A stretch of 64,000 nucleotides of DNA. Origin: Prevotella sp. GTDB lineage: Bacteria > Bacteroidota > Bacteroidia > Bacteroidales > Bacteroidaceae. Of the stretch, positions 33,607-42,884 are shown one piece after another. The notes beneath the pieces are model-generated. The model had not been told where the DNA came from, made no database searches, and worked only from the letters and a program-made list of their open reading frames with translations. The stretch lies in contig JAEEHW010000082.1 in NCBI GenBank assembly GCA_016281055.1, forward strand, positions 62,001 through 126,000, in the 5' to 3' direction. Positions within the stretch are counted from its first letter, which is position 1. Every line of letters starts with the position of its first letter. The position numbers and the translations under genes are program-made.

Positions 33607-33641
33607 ATAAATCAAGTGTTTTCGCATTTGTTATCTTTCTG

Positions 33642-33649
33642 CAAAGATA
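33642..33649 (-). promoter_or_regulatory. -7 box of the ECF sigma operon
   Basis: TATCTTTG on the minus strand, 36 bp upstream of the start at 33606. This is a housekeeping-type box, so the operon is not obviously autoregulated from here. Confidence 0.6.
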
Positions 33650-33707
33650 CAAAAAATATCTTATATAGAGTTTTTTTACGTTACAGATGCATCTTCTTTA
33701 TATTTTT

Positions 33708-34475
33708 TTAACATCTTCGCCTGAATTCTGAACATATAATTGCTGTTGCAATAGCCACATTTAGGCTTTCTGCTGTAGGACTATTGTCAGGGTAGGGAGG
33801 GATAAGCAGATGTTTTGTAAGTCGTTGTCTTATTTCTTGGGAAATGCCGTTGCCTTCATTTCCCATTATTATTATTCCATTGTTTGACAATTCGCTGTTG
33901 TAGATGTTTTCTCCGTCAAGTAGAGTCCCGTATATAGGAATAGACTTGTCTAGTGTGTCTAGAAAATTTGTTAGGTCTGTATAATAAATGTTGACTCTGG
34001 CTATGCTTCCCATTGTTGCTTGTACTGTCTTGGGACTATATGCGTCAGCAGTTTTTTCGCTACAGATGATATGGCGTATTCCAAACCAGTCGGCGGTTCG
34101 TATTATTGTGCCGAGGTTGCCAGGGTCTTGTATGCCATCGAGACATAGGCACAAGTCCTTGGAGATGATGTCATTCAGATCATTTTTGATATTGATGTCT
34201 GGTATTTGAAATATGCCTAGGACTTGTTGGGGGTGGGGGAGAAGGCTTGCTTTGCGTAGTTCCTCATCAGTGACTTCGATGTATTCTGTCTGCTGTGATT
34301 TTTGAATAGGTGATTTCCAATTTTGCGTAGCTATTATTGTTTTAGCTTGGAAACCCTCCTTCAGTAGTTCTCCTACACACTTGAATCCTTCCGCAATAAA
34401 TGATTGTGTGGATGTTCTGAATTTTTTAAGTTCGAGTGAGTGTATTTGTTTTATTTTGTTTTTGCTGAGTACCAT
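33708..34475 (-). CDS. TrmH/SpoU-family RNA 2'-O-methyltransferase
   Basis: The 255-residue product has an N-terminal substrate-binding domain (LKKFRTSTQSFIAEGFKCVGE) and a SPOUT catalytic domain with the three SpoU motifs: DPGNLGTIIRTADWFG, IIMGNEGNGIS and AESLNVAIATAI. It uses S-adenosylmethionine through a knotted fold to methylate a ribose in rRNA or tRNA. The exact target cannot be told from sequence. It is the last gene of the run starting at dnaN. Confidence 0.92.
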   Translation of the reverse strand: MVLSKNKIKQIHSLELKKFRTSTQSFIAEGFKCVGELLKEGFQAKTIIATQNWKSPIQKSQQTEYIEVTDEELRKASLLPHPQQVLGIFQIPDINIKNDLNDIISKDLCLCLDGIQDPGNLGTIIRTADWFGIRHIICSEKTADAYSPKTVQATMGSIARVNIYYTDLTNFLDTLDKSIPIYGTLLDGENIYNSELSNNGIIIMGNEGNGISQEIRQRLTKHLLIPPYPDNSPTAESLNVAIATAIICSEFRRRC

Positions 34476-34510
34476 TTTGTATATAAAGTATCAGTTTTAT
34501 GTCATTATTG

Positions 34511-36334
34511 TTATGCTATTTCTGATAGTTCCAGCCATCTTAGTTCTTTCTCGTCAAGTTCTTGATTGAGTATGGGAAGACGTTTGCTTAAGGCAGTGAT
34601 TTCATCAACACTGATTTCACCGCTGCTAAGTTTGTTCTCGATGTCTTTCTTCTCAGATGTCAGAGTGTCTATGTCTTTCTCCAACTGTTCAAATTCTCTT
34701 TTCTCTTTAAATGTCATTCTACGTTTCTGGATGGCATTTGGATCACGAGGACCTGATGTTTTGGTCGAGACACTGTTTTCTGTAGTTGTTTTTATTTGTA
34801 TGGGCTTTGGTATTGTTTTAAGCCATTCTCTATATTGGGAGTAATTGCCTGGGAAATCTTTTATTACTCCTTCACCCTTGAATACCAGGAGGTGATCAAC
34901 AACTCTGTCCATGAAATAGCGATCATGGCTGATCACTATCACACAGCCAGGAAAATCATATAGATATTCCTCTAATATCTGCAGTGTCTTTATGTCAAGG
35001 TCGTTTGTCGGTTCATCCAATACAAGAAAGTTTGGGTTGCGCATCAGCACAGTACACAGGTAAAGTTTGCGTTTCTCTCCACCGGATAGTTTGTAAACAT
35101 AATTATGTTGTTGTTCTGGTGTGAAGAGGAAATGCTGCAGAAATTGTGATGCGGATAGATGTCGCCCCTGTCCAAGGTCAATGTATTCTGCAATGTCCCG
35201 TATTATGTCTATGACTTTCTGGTCTTCTCTGAATTTTAAACCTTCTTGTGAGTAATATCCGAATTTGACGGTTTCGCCAATGTCGAAGTGTCCTTCATCA
35301 GGTGGAATGATGCCAAGTAATAGTTTTATGAATGTGGATTTTCCAGTACCATTGTTACCGACTATGCCCATCTTTTCGTATCGGGCAAAGTTATAATAGA
35401 AATTGTCGAGTATTATTTTTCCTTCGTCTGTTTTATCAGAGTTGTTGTTGCGTGGAGGAAACTTTTTTGATACGTATTGGCACTCGAATATCTTTGAACC
35501 TATATATACGTTGCTTGACTTTAGCCTTAGTTGTCTGTCTTCTATCCGTTGTTTTGCAATCTTTTCTAATTCGTAAAAAGCATCCTCTCTGTATTTTGCT
35601 TTGTGACCGCGAGCTTGAGGTTGTCTACGCATCCATTCTAACTCTTTCCTATAGCGGTTGTTTGCATGTTGTATGTTTGCGGTGAGAGTATCGATACGTT
35701 CTTGTCTTTTTTCAAGGAAGTATGAGTAAGACCCTTTGTAGCGGTATATGGTCTGGTTGTCAAGTTCAAGTATTGTATCACAAATGTTGTCAAGAAAGAA
35801 ACGGTCATGTGTGACAAGTAATAATGTTTTATTTCCACGTTGCAAAAACCCTTCCAGCCATTCTACCATTTCCAAATCTAAATGGTTGGTAGGCTCGTCA
35901 AGTATGAGCATGTCGGGATTGGATATGAGAACTTGTGCCAAAGCAACCCTTTTTTGTTGACCACCACTTAGTTGGGCAATGGGTTGTTCCATATCTTTTA
36001 TGCGCAATTGTGTGAGTATTTGTTTGGCTTTTAATTGCGACTCATCCGAGGGACTCTTTTCTGAGAAACAGGCTTCAATGACAGTCTCTCCATCTTTAAA
36101 TTGAGGGTCTTGTCTTAAATATCCAATGCTGATGTCATTGCGAAAGATTATGTCGCCACTGTCTGCGTTTTCTTTTCCCGTAAGCATTGACAGCAAGGTG
36201 GTTTTTCCTGTGCCATTCTGTGCTATCAGGCCGATGTGTTGCCCCTCAGCTACGCTAAAAGATATATTATGGAAGAGCGTACGTTCTCCGAAACTTTTAG
36301 ATACGTTCTGTACGTCAAGAAATGGTGTTGGCAT
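34511..36334 (-). CDS. ABC-F family ATPase (Uup-like)
   Basis: The 607-residue product has two ABC domains in tandem and no membrane part. Domain 1 has GLIAQNGTGKTT, LSGGQQKRVALAQ and LILDEPTNHLD. Domain 2 has GIVGNNGTGKST, LSGGEKRKLYL and LVLDEPTNDLD. The linker between them is charged, and a C-terminal coiled coil (about 535-600) is typical of the Uup/YdiF type. ABC-F proteins act on the ribosome or, for Uup, also on branched DNA. Operon company (engB, recN, trmH-like) fits both. Confidence 0.9.
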   Translation of the reverse strand: MPTPFLDVQNVSKSFGERTLFHNISFSVAEGQHIGLIAQNGTGKTTLLSMLTGKENADSGDIIFRNDISIGYLRQDPQFKDGETVIEACFSEKSPSDESQLKAKQILTQLRIKDMEQPIAQLSGGQQKRVALAQVLISNPDMLILDEPTNHLDLEMVEWLEGFLQRGNKTLLLVTHDRFFLDNICDTILELDNQTIYRYKGSYSYFLEKRQERIDTLTANIQHANNRYRKELEWMRRQPQARGHKAKYREDAFYELEKIAKQRIEDRQLRLKSSNVYIGSKIFECQYVSKKFPPRNNNSDKTDEGKIILDNFYYNFARYEKMGIVGNNGTGKSTFIKLLLGIIPPDEGHFDIGETVKFGYYSQEGLKFREDQKVIDIIRDIAEYIDLGQGRHLSASQFLQHFLFTPEQQHNYVYKLSGGEKRKLYLCTVLMRNPNFLVLDEPTNDLDIKTLQILEEYLYDFPGCVIVISHDRYFMDRVVDHLLVFKGEGVIKDFPGNYSQYREWLKTIPKPIQIKTTTENSVSTKTSGPRDPNAIQKRRMTFKEKREFEQLEKDIDTLTSEKKDIENKLSSGEISVDEITALSKRLPILNQELDEKELRWLELSEIA

Positions 36335-36344
36335 GATTCTTTCT

Positions 36345-36932
36345 TTATAGTATGCTTTCGATGTAGTTTAGAAGTTCGTCACGTCCTTGTCTTTTTTCGG
36401 AACTGGTTATGAAATATGGTGGTAGTTCTTCCCATGCGTCAAGCAGAGTGTTCATGTATTTTTGTGCATTGCTTTTTGCTTTTGTGGGAGTGAGTTTGTC
36501 TGCTTTCGTGAAGACGATGGAGAATGGGATTCCATTCTCGCCGAGCCATTCCATAAACTCACGATCGATTTTCTGTGGATCGTGTCTGATATCTATCAGC
36601 AGAAAAACATTGGCACATTGTTCACGCTTCAGAATGTATGAGGAAATCATTTTCTCTATATCTTCTTGTATTTTTTTGGAGCGTTTGGCAAATCCGTAGC
36701 CAGGCAGGTCGACAATGTACCATTCGTCATTTATGTTGAAATGATTTATCAATAATGTCTTACCTGGCGTAGCGCTGGTTTTGGCTAACCCTTTTCTGTT
36801 TGTGAGCATGTTTATCAGACTTGATTTACCCACATTGCTGCGTCCAATAAATGCGAATTCAACTTTCGTGTCATTTGGGCATTGAGACAATTTCGCTGAA
36901 CTTATGAGAAACTCTGCTTTCTTTATTTCCAT
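36345..36932 (-). CDS. engB: Ribosome-biogenesis GTPase EngB (YsxC)
   Basis: The 195-residue product has G motifs GRSNVGKSS (about 31-39), the switch-I threonine in [15 protein letters not shown] (about 75-80), TKADK (about 142-146) and TSS near 175. EngB acts in assembly of the large ribosomal subunit. It is ten bases upstream of the ABC-F gene and 37 bases after recN. Confidence 0.95.
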   Translation of the reverse strand: MEIKKAEFLISSAKLSQCPNDTKVEFAFIGRSNVGKSSLINMLTNRKGLAKTSATPGKTLLINHFNINDEWYIVDLPGYGFAKRSKKIQEDIEKMISSYILKREQCANVFLLIDIRHDPQKIDREFMEWLGENGIPFSIVFTKADKLTPTKAKSNAQKYMNTLLDAWEELPPYFITSSEKRQGRDELLNYIESIL

Positions 36933-36969
36933 ATATCAATTAGCAGTTTGTGTTAAATATACAGGGGCG

Positions 36970-38643
36970 TTAGATATTTGTTTTGTTATGTTCTAAGAGT
37001 ACCTTTGCATTGGCTTTTGCTGCTTCGGTGATGTCAGAACCACTGAGCATTTGTGCTATTTCCTGAACTCGCTCGTTGTCATCAAGCTTTCGCATAACAG
37101 ATGTAGAACCTTCTGCTGTGTCATGCTTCTCAACTTTGTAATGGTATGTTCCTGAAGCAGCTATTTGTGGCAAGTGAGTGATGCTGATGACTTGGCGTTC
37201 TGCATGTCCCATTTCTTGCATAATGAGTGCCATTTGTTCTGCTACCTTTCCACTTACTCCAGTATCAATCTCATCAAATATTATAGTAGGCAACTTCACC
37301 GTGCCGCTGATGATGGCTTTTAATGTAAGCATTAGTCTCGCTATTTCTCCACCAGAAGCGACCTGCTCTACAGGGCGTGTCTGCATTCCCTTGTTTGCAG
37401 AGAAGAGAAACTGTACTTTGTCTTGACCATCAGAACCAAGTTCAACTGTCTGCATATCAACGTTAAAAACAGCATTCGGGATACCAAGAGCATTAAGGTA
37501 TTTCGTTGTCTGATTTTCCAGTGTTGATATGGCTTTTCTGCGTATTTTTGTTAGAGCATCTGCTTTTTTCTGTGCATCATTGAGTAATAATTGAACCTCT
37601 GCCTCTTTTTCTGTCAATACGTTGTCCATATTGTCAATGTTGTCTATAGCATTGGCGAGTGAATCACGCATTTTGCATAATTCAGTAATGTTGTCATAAC
37701 CGTATTTCCGTTCTAAAGAATAAATGAGATCAAGTCTGTTATTTATGTATGTAAGACGCTCAGGGTCATATTCTACATTTTCCGATTCAGAAGCACATTC
37801 TTGTGCAATGTCTTTTATATCAATGAATGAAGTATTTAGTCTTTCTGCCAGAGTTTGTATCTTGGGATATATGGCAGATGCAGATGTCAGCTTTTGGCTT
37901 GCCTGCCGTAGAAGTGATACTATTCCATTATTGTCATTATTTAGAATGGAGTCGGTCTCATACAACATTCCTTTGATTTCCTCTGTGTGTGATGCTACCT
38001 CCTGTTCTTGTTCCAGTTGCTCTTGCTCTCCTTCTGATAATTCTGCGTTGTTTAGTTCATTAAGTTGAAAACGCATATAATCCTCTTTTTCTTTAGAATC
38101 AGCAATGTCAGTCTTTAATTGTTTTAGTTCCACATTTGCTTTGTGATAGGTGCTGTATGCTTTTCGAAACAATGCAAGCTCTTTCTCGTCATCGGCAATG
38201 ATGTCAAGTACGTTTAGCTGAAAATCCTCTTTTTGTAGCAGTAGGTTTTTATGTTGTGAGTGGATGTCAAGAAGTTTTTCCCCCAACTCTTTCATTTGGT
38301 TGAGTGTAGCGGGGGTATCGTTAATGAAACCACGGCTTTTTCCTGTTGCTGTAATTTCGCGACGTATAATACATGTGTTGTCATCGCTGTCAAGATCGTT
38401 CTCGTTGAGCCATTCTTTTATACCTTGCTCTACAATGTCAAAAGTTGCCTCTATTGTGCATTTCTGAGAATCACTCTTTATACTCTTAGTGTCTGCTCTT
38501 TGTCCGAGTAATAATCCAATTGCACCGAGAATGATACTTTTTCCCGCTCCAGTTTCTCCGGTTATTACGGAAAAGCCAGAATGGAAGTCTATGTCCAGTA
38601 CGTCTATTAATGCGTAGTTCTTTATATATAAATGTTTAAGCAT
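36970..38643 (-). CDS. recN: DNA repair protein RecN
   Basis: The 557-residue SMC-like protein has Walker A GETGAGKSIILGAIGLLLG (about 30-48), long coiled-coil arms in the centre (about 160-350) and the C-terminal signature/Walker B region VASGGEIARLML and IIFDEIDTGVSGKVAEQM (about 455-472). It acts in repair of double-strand breaks. It starts directly at the stop of the DUF4835 gene. Confidence 0.96.
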   Translation of the reverse strand: MLKHLYIKNYALIDVLDIDFHSGFSVITGETGAGKSIILGAIGLLLGQRADTKSIKSDSQKCTIEATFDIVEQGIKEWLNENDLDSDDNTCIIRREITATGKSRGFINDTPATLNQMKELGEKLLDIHSQHKNLLLQKEDFQLNVLDIIADDEKELALFRKAYSTYHKANVELKQLKTDIADSKEKEDYMRFQLNELNNAELSEGEQEQLEQEQEVASHTEEIKGMLYETDSILNNDNNGIVSLLRQASQKLTSASAIYPKIQTLAERLNTSFIDIKDIAQECASESENVEYDPERLTYINNRLDLIYSLERKYGYDNITELCKMRDSLANAIDNIDNMDNVLTEKEAEVQLLLNDAQKKADALTKIRRKAISTLENQTTKYLNALGIPNAVFNVDMQTVELGSDGQDKVQFLFSANKGMQTRPVEQVASGGEIARLMLTLKAIISGTVKLPTIIFDEIDTGVSGKVAEQMALIMQEMGHAERQVISITHLPQIAASGTYHYKVEKHDTAEGSTSVMRKLDDNERVQEIAQMLSGSDITEAAKANAKVLLEHNKTNI

Positions 38644-39573
38644 TCAGTTTTCTTTTATCTGATTCCAGGCATTGTTTTGTGATGGATTTATTTTGAAAAG
38701 GACATCATACACAGATTCTTTTTCTTTTGAAGTGCCTTTGCTCTTGTATATGTTTGCTATTTCATCTTTTTTGTAATCTGTCCATATCTGTGGCAATAGA
38801 CTGGTAGGTCTGTCCTCATGTGCTTTTTTTAAGTCTTCTGTAATTGTGGTTGTTATTTCTGTTCTGCCGCGTTCTGTATTGTTTGCCATTTCGTCAAGCC
38901 CCTTGCGGTAATAGTTGTATTGTAATGTTCGTAATGGTTCGAGTGCTCCATCCAAATAGTCATTGATAATGGCGAATCTGTTTTTGTCGCTATCAAAAGC
39001 TTTCCATCCTGGATAGTCTAAATTTTGTGCGTTGTTTGTCAAATTCATGCATCGTTGTAGAATGTCTTCTCCGCCTTTTGGTGAAAAGCTGTCCAAATCC
39101 AAACCAATAATAAGGTATGCATAATATGCAAAGAGTGCCATTAGTTGGTTGTCTATCATCTCTTCATTAAATTCCAACTTGTCAAATTGGTTGAATGTGA
39201 ATGTGAAGTCATTGTCTTGAAACTGAAAAAGAGTACTGTTGTATGTAGAGTTGTATATCGGTCTGTTTGCCTGGATAATACAGGAACACCCCCATGTACC
39301 TTCATTCTTCTTGTATTCTTTGACAGTAATGTTGAAACTGCATGAGATACGTTCATTTTCTTGGAATTTTAAAGACGTCCATTGTTGTTGATTGACGAAC
39401 TCTTCCAATTTCTCCTTCAATTCCTCAAAGACTGATGTTTCAGTACCTTGTATCTGTGAATGGTTGATGTTTATCTTTGCTGTCAGTTCCTGTGCGCTCG
39501 TATATATTACTATTGCCCATGACATAAAGGTCATGAGCAATAGTCTTAATTTTATGTTGTTTTTGTAAATCAT
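38644..39573 (-). CDS. DUF4835 family protein (PorD-like)
   Basis: The 309-residue exported protein has a signal peptide to about residue 27 (ending YTSAQE) and an N-terminal part reading LTAKININHSQIQGT. A pair of tryptophan/cysteine-containing strands (EGTWGCSCIIQANRPIYNS) and a conserved YYAYLIIGLDLDSFSPKGG stretch follow. This is the DUF4835 family, widespread in Bacteroidetes; some annotations link it to the type IX secretion system as PorD. It overlaps the exonuclease stop by four bases and is flush with recN, the conserved order. Confidence 0.85.
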   Translation of the reverse strand: MIYKNNIKLRLLLMTFMSWAIVIYTSAQELTAKININHSQIQGTETSVFEELKEKLEEFVNQQQWTSLKFQENERISCSFNITVKEYKKNEGTWGCSCIIQANRPIYNSTYNSTLFQFQDNDFTFTFNQFDKLEFNEEMIDNQLMALFAYYAYLIIGLDLDSFSPKGGEDILQRCMNLTNNAQNLDYPGWKAFDSDKNRFAIINDYLDGALEPLRTLQYNYYRKGLDEMANNTERGRTEITTTITEDLKKAHEDRPTSLLPQIWTDYKKDEIANIYKSKGTSKEKESVYDVLFKINPSQNNAWNQIKEN

Positions 39574-40439
39574 GAGAATAAGGTTCCATTAGTTTTAGCC
39601 TCGCGTAGTCTGATTCTTGTCAGTACTTGCTTGGTTTCTAATGTAAAGTCACTTGACAGCATCCAGCTGAAATATCCAGGGTCTCTTTTCAGAACATCTA
39701 CGACTCCCCAACCTTTGTATTTGCCGAAATTAAATTCTTCGCGCAACTGTTCTTTACCATTGGCATCCAGAATTGGCTTGCCGTCCGCTCCTTTGATTGG
39801 CGCCCATATGATTCTGCCTGCAAGATCCACATTCTTGCGTTGGTTACTGATTGCATTCAGTATGTCCATGTCGTTTGCAAGGATGCGGTCGGGTTCGGTT
39901 TGTCTTTCCGGGCTATACATGTCAAGTTGGCCTTGTAATACCCTGTATGTGGCTTCTGTATCTTCATCAGCCAAATGTGCTTGGAAATCATCCTCCATTT
40001 TTCTGCCGCAGTAGAATTTATATGCTGCAGCAAGATTGTGGCGTTCCATATATCGGAATATGGAACAGGCATCTATGGTCCTGCACTGACTGAAATCAAA
40101 TGATACACCAGCACGCAGAAATTCTTCAGCCAATAGTGGAATGTCGAAATTGTTGGAGTTGTAACCAGCAAAGTCACATCCTATGAAATCATTGGCGAGG
40201 GTATTTGCTATTTCCTTGAAAGACGGAGCATCTTTTACCATTTCATCTGTAATGTGCGTTAATTCCGTTACTTCAGCAGGGATTGGCTTGCCGGGATTGA
40301 TGAAATAGTTTTTCCTTTCTTCTTTTCCGTCAGGGTAAACCTTGATGTAGCTGAGTTGGATTATGTTGTCCTTTGCTAAATCAAGTCCTGTACTTTCAAG
40401 GTCAAATATTACGAGTGGTTTGGTAAGATTGAGTTTCAT
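39570..40439 (-). CDS. DnaQ-like 3'-5' exonuclease
   Basis: The 289-residue DEDDh nuclease has Exo I IFDLESTGLDL (Asp and Glu near 13 and 15), Exo II with the FAGYNSNNFDIPLL motif (about 91-104) and Exo III HLADEDTEATYRVL (about 155-168, His and Asp). A C-terminal extension (EFNFGKYKGWGVVDVLKRDP) resembles exodeoxyribonuclease X. It probably acts in repair or proofreading. It lies three bases after dnaN and overlaps the next gene. In several Bacteroidetes a coaBC gene follows; here it does not. Confidence 0.9.
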   Translation of the reverse strand: MKLNLTKPLVIFDLESTGLDLAKDNIIQLSYIKVYPDGKEERKNYFINPGKPIPAEVTELTHITDEMVKDAPSFKEIANTLANDFIGCDFAGYNSNNFDIPLLAEEFLRAGVSFDFSQCRTIDACSIFRYMERHNLAAAYKFYCGRKMEDDFQAHLADEDTEATYRVLQGQLDMYSPERQTEPDRILANDMDILNAISNQRKNVDLAGRIIWAPIKGADGKPILDANGKEQLREEFNFGKYKGWGVVDVLKRDPGYFSWMLSSDFTLETKQVLTRIRLREAKTNGTLFS

Positions 40440-40442
40440 CGT

Positions 40443-41570
40443 TTATTCATTTAAAAGCATAGGCATAATGAGCATCAGCACATCTTCTCCTTCTGGCTGT
40501 GTAACGGGACGAACAAGTCCTGCTCTACTTGGATCACCCAATTCTACAATTATGTCTTCGCTGGAAATGTTGTTGAGAATATCATACATGGCAGTACCTT
40601 TGAAACCGATGCTCATAGGAACTCCATTGTATTCGCATACAACGTCCTCGTGTGCAGAAGTTGCAAAATTGATATCCTGTGCACTCAATTCTATATTGTT
40701 GAGTGACAGGCGGAATTTAACCAGTCCTGTTGCTTCGTTTGTGAATGGAAGTACATGGCGTAATGCACTCATGAAACTTTTGCGGTCAATTGTTACGACA
40801 TTTGGATTGTCCGTAGGAATAACATTGTTGTATTTTGGATAGCGTCCTTCAAGCAGGGTGCATGACAAGAATCCATCCTCAGTATTGAATTCTGCTTGTC
40901 TTTCGTTGAATTTGATGATTACTGAATTCTCATCTGCGGTATCAAGCATGCTGCGTAATAATGCCGCTGTTCTCTTTGGAAGAAGGAATGATGCCGGCAA
41001 TTCTGTCTTTGAACTGTACAATATATTTCTGACAAGTTTGTATCCATCGCTTGCTACGATGTTCATGCTGTCTTCCTTTAAATCGAAATAAATGCCGTTC
41101 ATGACCATGTGCAGTTCATCGTTAGATGTAGCGAACAGAGAACGCTGTATGTTCATAGCCAATACATTTGTAGGCAATGTCGCCTCTGTGTATGGACTGT
41201 CGAGTGGTTGAATGCGTGGGAAATCATCTGCGCTCTGACCAACGAAATGGTACTTGCCGTTTTGGTATTCCATTTCAATACTGTTGTCATTTGTATTGAC
41301 ATTGAATGATATAGGCTGGTCTGCCATTTCTTTTACGGCTGCCTGTATTATTCTGTTAGGTATGCAAAATGCTCCATTACCATCGCATTCATTAAGTTCT
41401 ATGCGACATTTCATCATGTTGGCATTATCTGTGGCTGTTATTAAAAGATTTCCTTCATTTATTTCAAAGAGGAAACAGTCTAATATCTGCATAGAGTTTT
41501 TGGAACTAATTGCTTTTGCAAGTATTCCTAACTTGCTGTTTAGAATTGAAGAAGAAAGTGTGAATCTCAT
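40443..41570 (-). CDS. dnaN: DNA polymerase III beta subunit (sliding clamp)
   Basis: The 375-residue product has the three repeated clamp domains; the start MRFTLSSSILNSKLGILAKAI and the end LMLIMPMLLNE are typical. The clamp rings DNA and tethers polymerase III and many repair enzymes. It is the first gene of the seven-gene minus-strand run, with a -7 box 72 bases upstream. Confidence 0.96.
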   Translation of the reverse strand: MRFTLSSSILNSKLGILAKAISSKNSMQILDCFLFEINEGNLLITATDNANMMKCRIELNECDGNGAFCIPNRIIQAAVKEMADQPISFNVNTNDNSIEMEYQNGKYHFVGQSADDFPRIQPLDSPYTEATLPTNVLAMNIQRSLFATSNDELHMVMNGIYFDLKEDSMNIVASDGYKLVRNILYSSKTELPASFLLPKRTAALLRSMLDTADENSVIIKFNERQAEFNTEDGFLSCTLLEGRYPKYNNVIPTDNPNVVTIDRKSFMSALRHVLPFTNEATGLVKFRLSLNNIELSAQDINFATSAHEDVVCEYNGVPMSIGFKGTAMYDILNNISSEDIIVELGDPSRAGLVRPVTQPEGEDVLMLIMPMLLNE

Positions 41571-41641
41571 ATTTATTTTGAATTAATTGTTTTCTATGAT
41601 TGTTTAGTTACTTTTTGTGCAATTTATTTGAAAAAGTATTG

Positions 41642-41649
41642 CAAAAATA
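41642..41649 (-). promoter_or_regulatory. -7 box of the dnaN operon
   Basis: TATTTTTG on the minus strand, in the A/T-rich gap divergent from the DUF3127 gene. Confidence 0.45.
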
Positions 41650-41765
41650 CAAAAAACTTGTGTCTTAAACAAAAAAAAACACAAAAACTTTCATGATTTA
41701 CCATTTTTTTTGTAATTTCGCAGAAGAATTTAAAAAAATATAAATAAGAAACGAGAAAAACAGAA

Positions 41766-42188
41766 ATGGAATTACAAGGTAGAATTATCGCCGCTCTTCC
41801 CGAGCGTGGCGGAGTTAGTCAGCGTGGTACTGAATGGAAAGTTCAGGAGTTCGTATTGGAAACTCATGAGCAATATCCAAAGAAAATGGTTTTTGAGGTA
41901 TTTGGAGCTGACAGACTTTCGCGTTTCAATATTCAAATAGGTCAGGAGGTGTTGGTCGCATTTGATATTGATGCTCGTGAGTGGAATGGACGTTGGTTTA
42001 ACAGTATTCGTGCTTTCGATGTACGTCCATACGATGCTACCCAGATGCCATCTGCATCGGCTGGAACAGTACAGCCTGCTGCTGTCGCTCCTGATGTATC
42101 TGTTTCTGCACAGCCATCAGATAATGCAGTTGCAAGTGCAAGTCCTGTAGTTGCAGATGATGGCAATACGGAAGAATTGCCATTCTAA
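41766..42188 (+). CDS. DUF3127 protein with SSB-like C-terminal tip
   Basis: The 140-residue product has a compact OB-fold-like domain (about 1-95: GRIIAALPERGGVSQRGTEW, then KKMVFEVFGADRLSRF, then GRWFNSIRAFDVRPY), a low-complexity Ala/Ser/Val linker and the terminus NTEELPF. An OB fold, a flexible linker and an acidic tip ending in Pro-Phe is the organisation of single-stranded-DNA-binding protein. DUF3127 proteins may bind single-stranded nucleic acid. It is divergent from dnaN and directly before a TetR regulator gene. Confidence 0.82.
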   Translation: MELQGRIIAALPERGGVSQRGTEWKVQEFVLETHEQYPKKMVFEVFGADRLSRFNIQIGQEVLVAFDIDAREWNGRWFNSIRAFDVRPYDATQMPSASAGTVQPAAVAPDVSVSAQPSDNAVASASPVVADDGNTEELPF

Positions 42189-42195
42189 TAATAAT

Positions 42196-42816
42196 ATGAC
42201 AGAATTATCTATATACAAGAAAAATCTCAAGCCTGCCATTCTTGAAGAAGCAATGAAAGACTTCAGGGAATTTGGTATTCGTGCTGTGAAGATGGATGAT
42301 ATAGCCAGGAATATGGGTATATCAAAGCGTACTTTGTATGAAGTATATTCCAACAAGGAAGATTTGTTGGTTGATGTCGTCGAGAGTATGCTTGTCAAGC
42401 GTGATGAGTACATGAAGGATTTTGCAGCGGGATGTACTGACACAATAGATATCCTTCTTGAGGTTTTGAGATTGCAGATAGAATTTTCTGTTAGTACCCA
42501 TGCCGATTTCTTTAAGGATCTGCAGCGTTATCCTGCGGCAGAAAAACAATTGGCTCAATTCCATAAGGGACAAGAGCAGGATGCAAAGAAATTCTTTCAA
42601 AATGGGGTAAATCAGGGATTCTTCCGATCAAATATAGATTATTCTATTTTTCTGAAAATCACTGCTGGTGCGATGCGCATGATAAGGACAGAGAAACAAT
42701 ATAAGAATCTAACTTATCAGCAGTTGTTCATAAATTATCTATGTGTTGTTATTCGTGGAATATGCACATTGAAGGGGCTAGAACGCCTTGACACGTTTAT
42801 TGACCAGCACGTATGA
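42196..42816 (+). CDS. TetR/AcrR-family transcriptional regulator
   Basis: Started at ATG 42196, seven bases after the DUF3127 stop, the product has 206 residues. An upstream frame start would overlap that gene. The N-terminal helix-turn-helix (about 14-50: LEEAMKDFREFGIRAVKMDD, IARNMGISKRTLYEVYSNKEDL) is a strong TetR match. The ligand domain is all-helical with no clue to its effector. A perfect hairpin follows before the convergent SulP gene. Confidence 0.9.
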   Translation: MTELSIYKKNLKPAILEEAMKDFREFGIRAVKMDDIARNMGISKRTLYEVYSNKEDLLVDVVESMLVKRDEYMKDFAAGCTDTIDILLEVLRLQIEFSVSTHADFFKDLQRYPAAEKQLAQFHKGQEQDAKKFFQNGVNQGFFRSNIDYSIFLKITAGAMRMIRTEKQYKNLTYQQLFINYLCVVIRGICTLKGLERLDTFIDQHV

Positions 42817-42840
42817 TACTTTCAATACTTAAGATATAAT

Positions 42841-42874
42841 AAATAAAGGTGAAGGATTTCCTTCACCTTTATTT
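42841..42874. terminator. Bidirectional terminator between the TetR gene and SulP
   Basis: Perfect 15-bp stem (arm AAATAAAGGTGAAGG) with a 4-nt loop between convergent stops, with A/T-rich flanks. Confidence 0.9.
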
Positions 42875-42884
42875 ATTTGTTTAT

